From: Bordetella parapertussis
GTDB taxonomy: Bacteria; Pseudomonadota; Gammaproteobacteria; Burkholderiales; Burkholderiaceae_C
Direction of reading: 5' to 3'
Assembly: GCA_945861305.1 (NCBI GenBank)
Contig: CAMATW010000040.1
Location: 1 to 21,172 of the forward strand
DNA: 21,172 nt
A program made the translations under genes and the position numbers. The notes under the pieces are model-generated. The model did not search any database. It was not told where the DNA came from and saw only the letters and a program-made list of their open reading frames with translations. How positions within the stretch are numbered: the first letter of the stretch is position 1; each line of letters opens with the position of its first letter. Shown one piece after another: positions 1-6,606 of the stretch.

Positions 1-446
1 CGCTCAGGATGAGCCGCCGCAAAATTCCACGCGATGCGCCCGCCCATGGAATGCCCGCCCACCGCCACGCGCTGCAAACCTAAGTGATCGAGCAGCGCCA
101 GCAAGCGGGCCACATCCGCTTCGTCCGAGTAATCGTTGTTCACCGCCGGCCCAGTGAGACCAAAGGCCGGCACATCGATGCGCACCACCCGCCACTGTGT
201 TTCAAGCGCTTGCGACCAAGCGTCCCAGGTCTGCAAGCTCGCGCCAAAGCCGTGCAATAAAACGAGGGTGGGCGCGTCGCGTGGGCCGGTGTCTTGAATG
301 AAATAAGACTGCGCTCCAACCATCAGCTGCGCTGTGCCAGCCCTTGCGTAGCTTTGCAGAAGGCGCTCGCGGGCGAGATCGGGCGTCCAAGCCAACCAAA
401 GCGAAACCGAAACCAAAAGGGCAGCCAACATGGCAAAAACTTTCAT
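1..446 (-). CDS. Alpha/beta hydrolase, membrane-anchored or secreted (partial, C-terminus beyond window)
   Basis: The first 148 residues are visible, and the gene continues past base 1. The N-terminus (MKVFAMLAALLVSVSLWLAW) is a hydrophobic signal-anchor or signal peptide. After a short linker comes a typical alpha/beta hydrolase start: an HGFG oxyanion-hole motif near residue 69, a segment like VVRIDVPAFGLTG, and the nucleophile elbow GHSMGG with the catalytic serine. The acid and histidine of the triad lie outside the window. The start at 446 gives the complete hydrophobic segment; an in-frame ATG at 431 would shorten it. Substrate cannot be told; this family includes esterases, lipases and C-C bond hydrolases. 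It lies 115 bases downstream of phaM on the same strand, so it may have its own promoter in 447-561, where I see no gene and only a weak TTGTTT/AAACAA dyad (479-498). Confidence 0.85.
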   Translation of the reverse strand, partial: MKVFAMLAALLVSVSLWLAWTPDLARERLLQSYARAGTAQLMVGAQSYFIQDTGPRDAPTLVLLHGFGASLQTWDAWSQALETQWRVVRIDVPAFGLTGPAVNNDYSDEADVARLLALLDHLGLQRVAVGGHSMGGRIAWNFAAAHPE

Positions 447-561
447 CGTTGACTCGACTCTAACAAAGCCGAAGTTTGTTGTTTATTTGGAGAAACAATG
501 TGGGCTTGGCGTTGATTACCTTGGGCACTTACACGCCCTACACCGCCAAGGTTTACTGCAG

Positions 562-1083
562 CTAAGTTTTTGCAGCACGCTGCGGGGTTTTGCGCGCCTT
601 GGCTGTAGCGCCTGTCTTCGCAGCTGTTCTAGGTTTTGCCGCAACCGGCTTTTCGCTTGCCGTGGCCGCAGTGTTCTGTTGCATCTCTTGCATGGTCTTG
701 GCGGCAATGCTTTGAAACTGTTGGCTGACAGCGCCCCACCATTGCATGGGGTCAACCACAGGCTGCGCAGCCTTCGCCTTTCCCGCCATGGCCGAGGCCA
801 CATCGGCCATGCCGAGGTTCATGCCCTGCAAGGTTTCCAAGGTCATACGCTGAACCTCTAGGGCTTGAATCGTGGCGCTTAAAGTCTTTGCGTTTTGGTC
901 CAACCAAAACTGCACAGACTTCAACTCTTGAATGCGCTTTTCCAGCTCTTTGGGGTCCAAGGTGGGCGTGACCCACTGCGCGGCTTGGGGCATACCCGCA
1001 GGCCCACCGGCAGCGGCAAACTGCTTTAAAAAATCAAAGCCTGGCATGAGGTTGTCGAAGTTGAACGGGGATGCGCTGGCCAT
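562..1083 (-). CDS. phaM: PhaM family PHA granule regulatory protein
   Basis: This 173-residue protein has the layout of the betaproteobacterial PhaM family. The N-terminus is hydrophobic and Phe/Gly-rich (FDFLKQFAAAGGP). A middle block follows with a W-x-PTLDPKELEKRIQELK-type segment and VQFWLDQN, predicted to be an amphipathic coiled region. The C-terminal tail is rich in Ala, Lys and Arg (AAKPRTAAKTGATAKARK), as in histone-like DNA-binding tails. In Ralstonia/Cupriavidus, PhaM binds and activates PHB synthase PhaC and tethers granules to the nucleoid. The start is supported by AAAGGA shortly before ATG. It follows exbD by 9 bases and is probably in the same transcript, which is an unusual partner for a TonB system. 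The function is by family resemblance; no PHA gene is next to it here. Confidence 0.85.
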   Translation of the reverse strand: MASASPFNFDNLMPGFDFLKQFAAAGGPAGMPQAAQWVTPTLDPKELEKRIQELKSVQFWLDQNAKTLSATIQALEVQRMTLETLQGMNLGMADVASAMAGKAKAAQPVVDPMQWWGAVSQQFQSIAAKTMQEMQQNTAATASEKPVAAKPRTAAKTGATAKARKTPQRAAKT

Positions 1084-1092
1084 GGTTGTCCT

Positions 1093-1506
1093 TTAGGGTG
1101 AGGTGCGTTCAGTGATAAAGCCAATTTGCGTCATACCCGCACGTTGCGCGGCCGCCATGGCTTGCGCCACCCGTTCGTAGCGCACGGCGCGGTCGCCGCG
1201 AATATGCAGGGGCGACTGCGGTTTCTTTTGCGCCGCTTCTTGCAACAGGGTTTGCAATTGGGTGTCGTCTACCGCGGCGTCGTTCCAAAAATACTTGCCC
1301 TCCGCGTCCACCGTCAGGCGTATGGTTTGCGGCTTGGCGTCTTGGGGTTGGTTGCTGGCGCGGGGCAATTCAATATTGACCGCGTGCTTCATCACAGGAA
1401 TGGTGATGATGAAGATGATGAGCAGCACCAACATGACGTCCACCAAGGGTGTCATATTGATCTCGTTCATCACCTCGTCGCTGTTGTCTTGGGTACCGAA
1501 TGCCAT
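1093..1506 (-). CDS. exbD: ExbD/TolR-family proton channel subunit
   Basis: This 137-residue protein has a short cytoplasmic N-terminus, one transmembrane helix at about residues 19-40 and a periplasmic domain. The helix carries the conserved Asp (D23 in PLVDVMLVLL) that conducts protons in ExbD/TolR. The preceding MNEINMTPLVD signature is typical of the family. It works with ExbB to power TonB, coupling the proton gradient to outer-membrane transport. It starts 3 bases after the exbB stop, with AAGGGG upstream of the ATG. Tight packing with tonB and exbB argues for ExbD rather than TolR, since no tolA/tolB/pal is present. Confidence 0.95.
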   Translation of the reverse strand: MAFGTQDNSDEVMNEINMTPLVDVMLVLLIIFIITIPVMKHAVNIELPRASNQPQDAKPQTIRLTVDAEGKYFWNDAAVDDTQLQTLLQEAAQKKPQSPLHIRGDRAVRYERVAQAMAAAQRAGMTQIGFITERTSP

Positions 1507-1509
1507 GGT

Positions 1510-2199
1510 TTACCCCTTGGCTTTCACACGCGAACCCGTCACCAGCAGAGCATGCAGGTCGTGAGCAAAGCGGTTCATTCGGATGATGACGGCTTTGTTG
1601 CCGCGCACCAAGGCGTTGTAGCCCAGCACCGCAGGAATGGCCACCGCCAAACCCAGCGCCGTCATGATGAGAGCCTCACCAATGGGGCCGGCCACTTTGT
1701 CGATGGTTGCCTGTCCCGCCATGCCGATTTGCATGAGCGCATGGTAGATGCCCCAGACCGTGCCAAACAAACCCACAAACGGCGAGGTAGAACCCACCGA
1801 CGCCAAAATCGCCATGCCCGATTGCAACTCGGCGGTGGCGTCGTCGATGGTGTTTTGCAAGCTGCGTGTGACCCAATCGCTTTTGTCGAGTTCTTGTCGC
1901 AACTCCGGCTGCGAAGTGCTGTTATTCAAATGCGCCAACGCCTCTTGGCCGCGCATGGCCAACGCCCTGAAAGGGTTGTTCTCCTCGTTGCCCAAAGCCT
2001 GTAAGCCAGCCGCCACATTCGGGCTATGCCAAAACGCTTCGATGCGCCCTGCTTGCTTTTGGGCGCTCAAGAAATTGAGCGACTTCAAAATAATGACCAC
2101 CCAAGAAGCCAGTGACATGACCAGCAGCAAAATCGCTACAAAGCGGGTAACAGCGTCACCCTCGGTCCATAAATTGATGAGTCCAAATTCGTTGTTCAT
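1510..2199 (-). CDS. exbB: ExbB, MotA/TolQ/ExbB proton channel family
   Basis: This 229-residue inner-membrane protein has an N-terminal helix (about residues 17-40, FVAILLLVMSLASWVVIILK), a cytoplasmic loop, and two C-terminal helices. The first of these includes the conserved stretch STSPFVGLFGTVWGIYHAL; the second is GEALIMTALGLAVAIPAVLGY, with a small-residue-rich pore helix. It forms the pentameric channel around ExbD and energises TonB. It sits between tonB and exbD with gaps of 9 and 3 bases. AAAGAG precedes the ATG. Length and motifs are those of a normal intact ExbB. Confidence 0.96.
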   Translation of the reverse strand: MNNEFGLINLWTEGDAVTRFVAILLLVMSLASWVVIILKSLNFLSAQKQAGRIEAFWHSPNVAAGLQALGNEENNPFRALAMRGQEALAHLNNSTSQPELRQELDKSDWVTRSLQNTIDDATAELQSGMAILASVGSTSPFVGLFGTVWGIYHALMQIGMAGQATIDKVAGPIGEALIMTALGLAVAIPAVLGYNALVRGNKAVIIRMNRFAHDLHALLVTGSRVKAKG

Positions 2200-2208
2200 G
2201 TCTGCTCT

Positions 2209-2928
2209 TTATTCCAAAGTGAATTGAATCGGTACTTGGTACCACATGGCTTCTGCCACACCGCCTCGCTTGCCTGGCACATAGCGCCAACGCATGGCCG
2301 CTTCCATCGCAGATTTGTCTAAACGCTCAAAGCCACTGGTGGTGAGGAGCTCTACCTTTTGCGCACGACCATCTTCGCCGATCAGCACTTTCACCACCAC
2401 CCGCCCCTGCTCGCCCAAGCGCTTGCTCATGCGCGGGTAGTCTGGCGGCGGATTGTGCAGGTAATCGGCTTTGGAGGACGGCAACTCCACCTTCGGGGGC
2501 GGAAGTGGGGTTGGTGCAGCCGGCGGTGGAGTGGGTGCAGGCGGGGGTGGCGGCGCAGGGGGTGCAGGTGCAGCCGCAGGCACTGCGGGCGCAGTAGGTG
2601 CTGCCGTGGGCGCACTCAGCACCGCTGGCGGCTCGGGGCTAGCCACTGGTGGCGCAGGTGTCAACACCGGCTGCACTGTTTTGGGCGGCGGTATGAGTGG
2701 CACCGGCTTGGGGGGGTCAACGGGCTTGGGTGGCTCGGGCGGCTCGGGCGGCTTCACCGGTTCGGGCGGCTTTGGGGGAGGTGGGGGCGGTTCTGCTTGG
2801 CTGATGGCCATCACCGGTACCACCACTTCCACCATTCGCTGCAACAAGCCTTGGTGCAAGGCCCACAGCGCAGCAAAGTGGAACAGCACCACGCTGGAGA
2901 CGATGACGGGGGTACGGGACAATTTCAA
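2209..2928 (-). CDS. tonB: TonB energy transducer
   Basis: This 239-residue protein has a single N-terminal membrane anchor (about residues 7-27). A long Pro-rich spacer (about 45-155) follows, with repeated KPPEP/PPKP units and then Ala/Pro blocks, and then a TonB C-terminal domain. That domain shows the family pattern YPRMSKRLGEQGRVVVKVLI, dG, TTSGFERLDKSAMEAAMRWRY and ends in a beta strand (VPIQFTLE). It transmits energy from ExbBD to outer-membrane receptors. Its start overlaps the stop of the upstream PCu(A)C gene by 4 bases, so the two are translationally coupled, which suggests a role in copper or another metal's uptake. The Pro-rich part is low-complexity GC-rich DNA and yields long false Gly-rich open frames on the plus strand. 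Confidence 0.95.
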   Translation of the reverse strand: MKLSRTPVIVSSVVLFHFAALWALHQGLLQRMVEVVVPVMAISQAEPPPPPPKPPEPVKPPEPPEPPKPVDPPKPVPLIPPPKTVQPVLTPAPPVASPEPPAVLSAPTAAPTAPAVPAAAPAPPAPPPPPAPTPPPAAPTPLPPPKVELPSSKADYLHNPPPDYPRMSKRLGEQGRVVVKVLIGEDGRAQKVELLTTSGFERLDKSAMEAAMRWRYVPGKRGGVAEAMWYQVPIQFTLE

Positions 2929-3425
2929 TGTTTATGTTCTTGGGGCTGACTGCTTGCTTTGGGAACCTGCACACGGACGTCTACCTTGACTTCGCCCGCC
3001 TGCTTGAAGGTTAACCAAACAGGGAAACTGTCACCCTCTTGCAAGGGCTTCTTCAAACCCAGCAACATCAAGTGGTAACCATTGGGGTTGCCCTTGGCAA
3101 TAGATACTTCACCACCTGCAGGAATGTCGATGCTGCTCAAAGGACGCATTTTCATGATGTCGCCGTCCATGGTCATTTCATGGATTTCCACCTTCTCAGC
3201 CACTTGGGTTTTGGCCGACAACAATTGATCCGCCTTTTTCCCCTCATTTTTGATGCTCTTGAAATACACCGCGCCATTTTGCGAGCCTGCCAAAGAAGGT
3301 ACTGCGTAGGGATGGCGAACAAACAGCTCCCCGACTGCAAAGCCGTGGGCTTGGGCTGAGAGCGCCAGCAATGAAGCCAGACAAAATATCAAGAGGCGAA
3401 AAATGAGGTTAAAGAAGTTTTTCAT
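2925..3425 (-). CDS. Periplasmic copper chaperone PCu(A)C
   Basis: This 166-residue protein has a signal peptide (residues 1-26, ending ALSAQA) and a PCu(A)C/DUF461 domain. Copper-ligand residues are visible as H82, M93 and the HLM pair H118/M120, matching the family's H-X10-M-(about X21)-H-X-M pattern with a slightly longer third spacer. Family members bind Cu(I) in the periplasm and deliver it to the CuA site of cytochrome oxidase or to importers. The ATG at 3425 is preferred over an in-frame ATG at 3458, because only the shorter form begins with a proper signal peptide and it has GAAAG upstream. It is the first intact gene of the tonB-exbB-exbD-phaM operon and overlaps tonB by 4 bases. Confidence 0.9.
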   Translation of the reverse strand: MKNFFNLIFRLLIFCLASLLALSAQAHGFAVGELFVRHPYAVPSLAGSQNGAVYFKSIKNEGKKADQLLSAKTQVAEKVEIHEMTMDGDIMKMRPLSSIDIPAGGEVSIAKGNPNGYHLMLLGLKKPLQEGDSFPVWLTFKQAGEVKVDVRVQVPKASSQPQEHKH

Positions 3426-3445
3426 GGTTTTTTCTTTCAATGTTA

Positions 3446-3490
3446 TCAATGAGTCCACTTCAACTCAGCCAGCAAGGTGCGGCCGGTTGT
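3446..3490 (-). pseudogene. Possible relic of a TonB-dependent receptor C-terminus
   Basis: Reading the minus strand just upstream of the PCu(A)C gene, one frame gives [14 protein letters not shown] followed by a stop at 3446-3448. This resembles the last beta strand of TonB-dependent receptors, which often ends with (P)GRT-x-x-A-x-L-x-W/F near the C-terminus. The frame is closed upstream by an amber codon at 3491-3493, preceded by GLALWA, and no start or larger domain fits in the 100 bases before the crotonase stop. The location, 20 bases before a copper chaperone that leads into tonB-exbBD, is where a metal receptor gene would be expected. The match is only about 14 residues, so chance similarity is possible. 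Confidence 0.35.
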
Positions 3491-3552
3491 CTATGCCCAC
3501 AGCGCCAGGCCACTGTTTGTCGAGTTGGTACTACAAGTAATAAGTGCGCTAA

Positions 3553-4359
3553 TCAACCGAAATCAGGTGGGCGCTTGGCTTTGAGTGACGCCACGCCTTC
3601 GCGCACATCGGGGCCGCCAAAGCCCATGAACTCCAGCGCCAACGATGTGTCAAAGGCCGGACCGGCTTGGCGCAGCCAGTTGTTCAAGGCGTACTTGGTC
3701 CAGCGAATGGCACTTTGGCTGCCATTGGCCAATTTGTCGGCCACTTCATAAGCCTTGTTTTGCAACTGATCATCTTCCACACACAAGGACACCAGCCCAA
3801 TGCGCTCAGCCTCTTCGCCGCTGACCGCCTCGCACAGCATGAGGTAGTACTTGGCTTTGGCCATGCCGCACAGCAAAGGCCAAATGATGGCGGCGTGGTC
3901 ACCGGCTGCCACACCCAAGCGGGTATGACCATCGACGATCTTGGCGCTTTTAGCGGCGATGGAAATGTCGGCCAACAAGCCTGCCACCAAACCTGCGCCC
4001 ACAGCTGGGCCGTGCAGGGCGCTGACAATGGGTTTGTCGCAGTTGATGACGTTGTAGACCAAGTCCCGCGCCTCCTTCCATACCCGTGTACGCACCTCGA
4101 AGTCCTCGGCCATGTCTTGCACCAGTTGCAAGTCGCCGCCGCCTGAAAACCCCATGCCCTCGCCGCGCAACACCGCGCAACGCACGCTGTCGTCACGCCC
4201 CACATCACGCCAAATCTCGCACAGCTCTTCATGGCCAGCGTGCCCAGCGGTGGGCAGTTTGCCGTTGCTGGCCTTCATTTGGATATCCAGCACGCTGTCC
4301 TTGGGGCCGCGGCGGGTGATGGACAGGGTGGTGTAAGCGCTGTAGTCAATGGCTTTCAT
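3553..4359 (-). CDS. Crotonase-fold enoyl-CoA hydratase/isomerase family protein
   Basis: This 268-residue protein has the crotonase fold. One oxyanion-hole segment is FSGGGDL (residues 71-77), and the other is HGPAVGAG (116-123). The C-terminal helices ([15 protein letters not shown]) follow. When aligned by hand to rat mitochondrial hydratase, the two catalytic glutamates are replaced: V125 stands where Glu144 would be and H145 where Glu164 would be. It is therefore unlikely to be a standard enoyl-CoA hydratase. Other crotonases with altered residues act as isomerases, hydrolases, decarboxylases or C-C lyases. The start overlaps the FAH-family gene stop by 4 bases, so the two are co-translated and probably serve the same acid or aromatic catabolic route. 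Substrate unknown. Confidence 0.9.
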   Translation of the reverse strand: MKAIDYSAYTTLSITRRGPKDSVLDIQMKASNGKLPTAGHAGHEELCEIWRDVGRDDSVRCAVLRGEGMGFSGGGDLQLVQDMAEDFEVRTRVWKEARDLVYNVINCDKPIVSALHGPAVGAGLVAGLLADISIAAKSAKIVDGHTRLGVAAGDHAAIIWPLLCGMAKAKYYLMLCEAVSGEEAERIGLVSLCVEDDQLQNKAYEVADKLANGSQSAIRWTKYALNNWLRQAGPAFDTSLALEFMGFGGPDVREGVASLKAKRPPDFG

Positions 4360-5378
4360 AAATGGCTCTTGGTTGTAAGTGGTGCGATGGTTTGGTCAAT
4401 CGCGCCAAACATGCTTTGACCGTCCCGCCCCTTCATCTCGATACGTACCGTGTCACCGAACTGCATAAAGTCGGTGCTGGCTTTGCCGTCCAAGATGGTT
4501 TCAATGGCGCGTTTTTCGGCGATGCAGCTGTAGCCCTTGGGCCAGTCTTTGCGGCCATCGACCTCGACCGCTTTGTTGCTGACGGTGCCGCTGCCGATGA
4601 TGCTGCCAGCACGTACATTGCGGGTTTTGCACAGATGGGCAATGAGTTGCCCGAAATGAAATGTCATCTCGGGACCAGCTTCGCACATGCCCACACGCTT
4701 GCCGTTCCAGTCCACCCGCATGCTCAGGTGCAAACGACCCTGCTCCCACGCGTCGCCCAACTCGTCCAAGGTAACGGCCACGGGGCTGAACGCGGTGGCG
4801 GGCTTGCCTTGAAGAAAGCCAAAGTTTTTGGCCAGCTCGTTGGGGATGAGTCGGCGCAGCGACACATCGTTGGCAATCATCACCAAACGTATGCCGTCCA
4901 ACGCCTGTTCAGGCGTGGCTTGCATGGGTACATCGGCGGTGATGACCGCCACCTCGGCCTCGAAGTCGATGCCATAGTCAGTGCTGGGGCACACCACATC
5001 GTCGCAAGGGCCTAAAAAGTCGTCGCTGCCGCCTTGGTACATCAAGGGGTCTTCGTAAAAATTGGCAGGCACCTCGCTGTTGCGCGAAGCGCGAACCAAC
5101 TCTACATGGTTCATATAGGCCGAACCATCGGCCCATTGGTAAGCACGCGGCAAGGGCGCCATGCACAGCTTGGGGTCAAACGGGAAAGCATGACGTGATT
5201 TGCCTTGGGTCAGGGTCTGCGACAGGTCCTCGAGTTGGGGAGAAATGAAGTTCCAGTCATCCAAGACCTGTTGCAGTTGGGTGGCAATGCCGCTCGCATA
5301 ATGAGCAGTGGTTAAATCACGCGACACCACCACCAATTGCCCATCGCGAGACCCGTCTTTGTAAGTAGCCAGTTTCAT
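4356..5378 (-). CDS. Fumarylacetoacetate hydrolase (FAH) family protein
   Basis: This 340-residue protein has an N-terminal domain ([20 protein letters not shown]) and a FAH catalytic domain from about residue 120. Likely metal ligands are E140 and E142 in DFEAEV and D171 in ANDVSLR. K192 in GKPATAFSP and a GSGTVSN loop complete the active-site pattern. Relatives hydrolyse C-C bonds in acylpyruvates or fumarylacetoacetate, hydrate 2-oxo-pent-4-enoates, or decarboxylate oxaloacetate, so the exact reaction is not set. The length fits the two-domain bacterial subgroup. It is the upstream partner of the crotonase gene (4-base overlap), and its start codon shares CATG with the divergent DUF3108 gene, so any promoter must lie inside that neighbour. 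Confidence 0.92.
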   Translation of the reverse strand: MKLATYKDGSRDGQLVVVSRDLTTAHYASGIATQLQQVLDDWNFISPQLEDLSQTLTQGKSRHAFPFDPKLCMAPLPRAYQWADGSAYMNHVELVRASRNSEVPANFYEDPLMYQGGSDDFLGPCDDVVCPSTDYGIDFEAEVAVITADVPMQATPEQALDGIRLVMIANDVSLRRLIPNELAKNFGFLQGKPATAFSPVAVTLDELGDAWEQGRLHLSMRVDWNGKRVGMCEAGPEMTFHFGQLIAHLCKTRNVRAGSIIGSGTVSNKAVEVDGRKDWPKGYSCIAEKRAIETILDGKASTDFMQFGDTVRIEMKGRDGQSMFGAIDQTIAPLTTKSHL

Positions 5379-6558
5379 GAAAGCATTCTATCCAGCGTCA
5401 GATTTGACAAGCCCTTGGGTCTGGGGCTTGGTGGTGTTGGTGTTCGTACTGCATTTGCTGGGCTTGCAAACCCTCTCAACCTCGCTCAGTGGGCCCAAAG
5501 TGCCCTTGCCTGCGCACTTGCCTGAACCCGTGGCACATCTGCGCTTGTCTGCGCCCCCACCCACAGCCCCTATCGAACTCAAGCCCTTGCCCTCGTCCAC
5601 CACCGCCAAACAAATGCAAGTGGCAAAGGTCGTGGCACCCCCCTCGGCCAGTTCGGGCGCCACGGCGCGGTTGGATGTGGCCGACAAGCCCGAGGATCTG
5701 CCAGCCAACCTACCAAAACCCGAGTATCCGCCCAGCACTTCAGCACCGGCGCCTGAAACTCTGGAACCTGCGCCTGCGCCAGCCATCGAAAAAACCTTAC
5801 CCGCAGCAAACTTGCCTGAGCCAGTGGCGCCGCCACCGGTTGAGACACCTGCACCCCCCACGCCGCCAAGCGTCAACGCCCCAACCCCTGCTGCGCCACC
5901 TTGGCTGGCGCAGGCCAAGTTTGTCTGGCCAGCGCCTGTTCTGCTGAACTATGATTTGGTCGGTACCTCCAAAGGCGTTCGCTACACCGCCAACGCCAGC
6001 ATCAGCTGGAAGCAGCAAGACAACAGCTACCAACTGCGCCATGAAATTCAAGCGTTTTTATTTGGCAACCGCAGCCAAACCAGCGCAGGACAAATGGGTG
6101 CCACAGGCTTGCTGCCCACACGTTTTGGCGACCAATTTCGCCAAGAACAAGCGGCACATTTCGACCGCGCCAAGGGAGTGTTGATTTACAGCGCCAACAC
6201 GCCCAGCCAAGCCATTGAAGAAGGCGCACAAGACCGCGTCAGCATGTTTGTGCAACTGGCTGGTGCCATGGCGGGTACGCCCGTTTTGCGCAACGCTGGG
6301 CAACAGCTGAATTTTCAAGTGGTGTCGGCCAAACAAGCCGAGGTGTGGACATTTGCGCTACTGGGCACTGAAAAAATCAAGCTGCCCTTGGGCGAGATTG
6401 ACAGCTTGAAACTGCACAGGGTGCCACGCAACGAATACGACCAAAAAATCGATATGTGGCTCAGCCCTGCCCATGGCTATTTGCCGGCTCGCATACGCAT
6501 CACCCTGGCCAATGGCGATGTGATTGAAGAAACCCTGAAATCGGTGGCCAAGCCCTGA
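5377..6558 (+). CDS. Membrane-anchored proline-rich DUF3108 protein
   Basis: This 393-residue protein has three parts. One transmembrane helix lies near residues 13-33 (VWGLVVLVFVLHLLGL). A Pro/Ala-rich linker of about 150 residues follows, with many PAP/PPP/PEP units. A C-terminal globular domain of about 200 residues (from AKFVWPAPVLLNYDL) is rich in beta strands and fits DUF3108, a domain of unknown function in proteobacterial envelope proteins. The overall plan resembles TonB: inner-membrane anchor, extended periplasmic spacer and C-terminal domain. The sequence shows no enzyme motif. The start at 5377 overlaps the divergent FAH start; no clear Shine-Dalgarno precedes it, so a slightly later start (for example TTG in codon 11) cannot be excluded. 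Function unknown. Confidence 0.85.
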   Translation: MKAFYPASDLTSPWVWGLVVLVFVLHLLGLQTLSTSLSGPKVPLPAHLPEPVAHLRLSAPPPTAPIELKPLPSSTTAKQMQVAKVVAPPSASSGATARLDVADKPEDLPANLPKPEYPPSTSAPAPETLEPAPAPAIEKTLPAANLPEPVAPPPVETPAPPTPPSVNAPTPAAPPWLAQAKFVWPAPVLLNYDLVGTSKGVRYTANASISWKQQDNSYQLRHEIQAFLFGNRSQTSAGQMGATGLLPTRFGDQFRQEQAAHFDRAKGVLIYSANTPSQAIEEGAQDRVSMFVQLAGAMAGTPVLRNAGQQLNFQVVSAKQAEVWTFALLGTEKIKLPLGEIDSLKLHRVPRNEYDQKIDMWLSPAHGYLPARIRITLANGDVIEETLKSVAKP

Positions 6559-6606
6559 ACAGGCGTTGACAGTTACATTATCAGTTTTTGAGTCGTCTGT
6601 AGCCTG

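Noticed and set aside
1126..2004. Long plus-strand open frame of 292 codons opposite exbD/exbB
   Set aside because: It is the complement of two clear membrane-protein genes, is rich in His and Arg with no domain pattern, and has no ribosome site.
2425..2830. Tandem GGC/TCGGGC-type repeats as a possible minisatellite
   Set aside because: They encode Pro-rich units of the TonB spacer and are degenerate; no precise tandem unit is seen.
2359..2989. Two plus-strand frames, one Arg/Trp-rich and one very Gly-rich
   Set aside because: They are mirror images of the TonB Pro-rich spacer; Gly runs come from the complement of Pro codons. Not a PGRS-like protein.
6566..6600. TTGACA at 6566-6571 as a glcD promoter
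   Set aside because: The -35 match is perfect but I find no acceptable -10 at 16-18 bases, so I did not list it as a feature.
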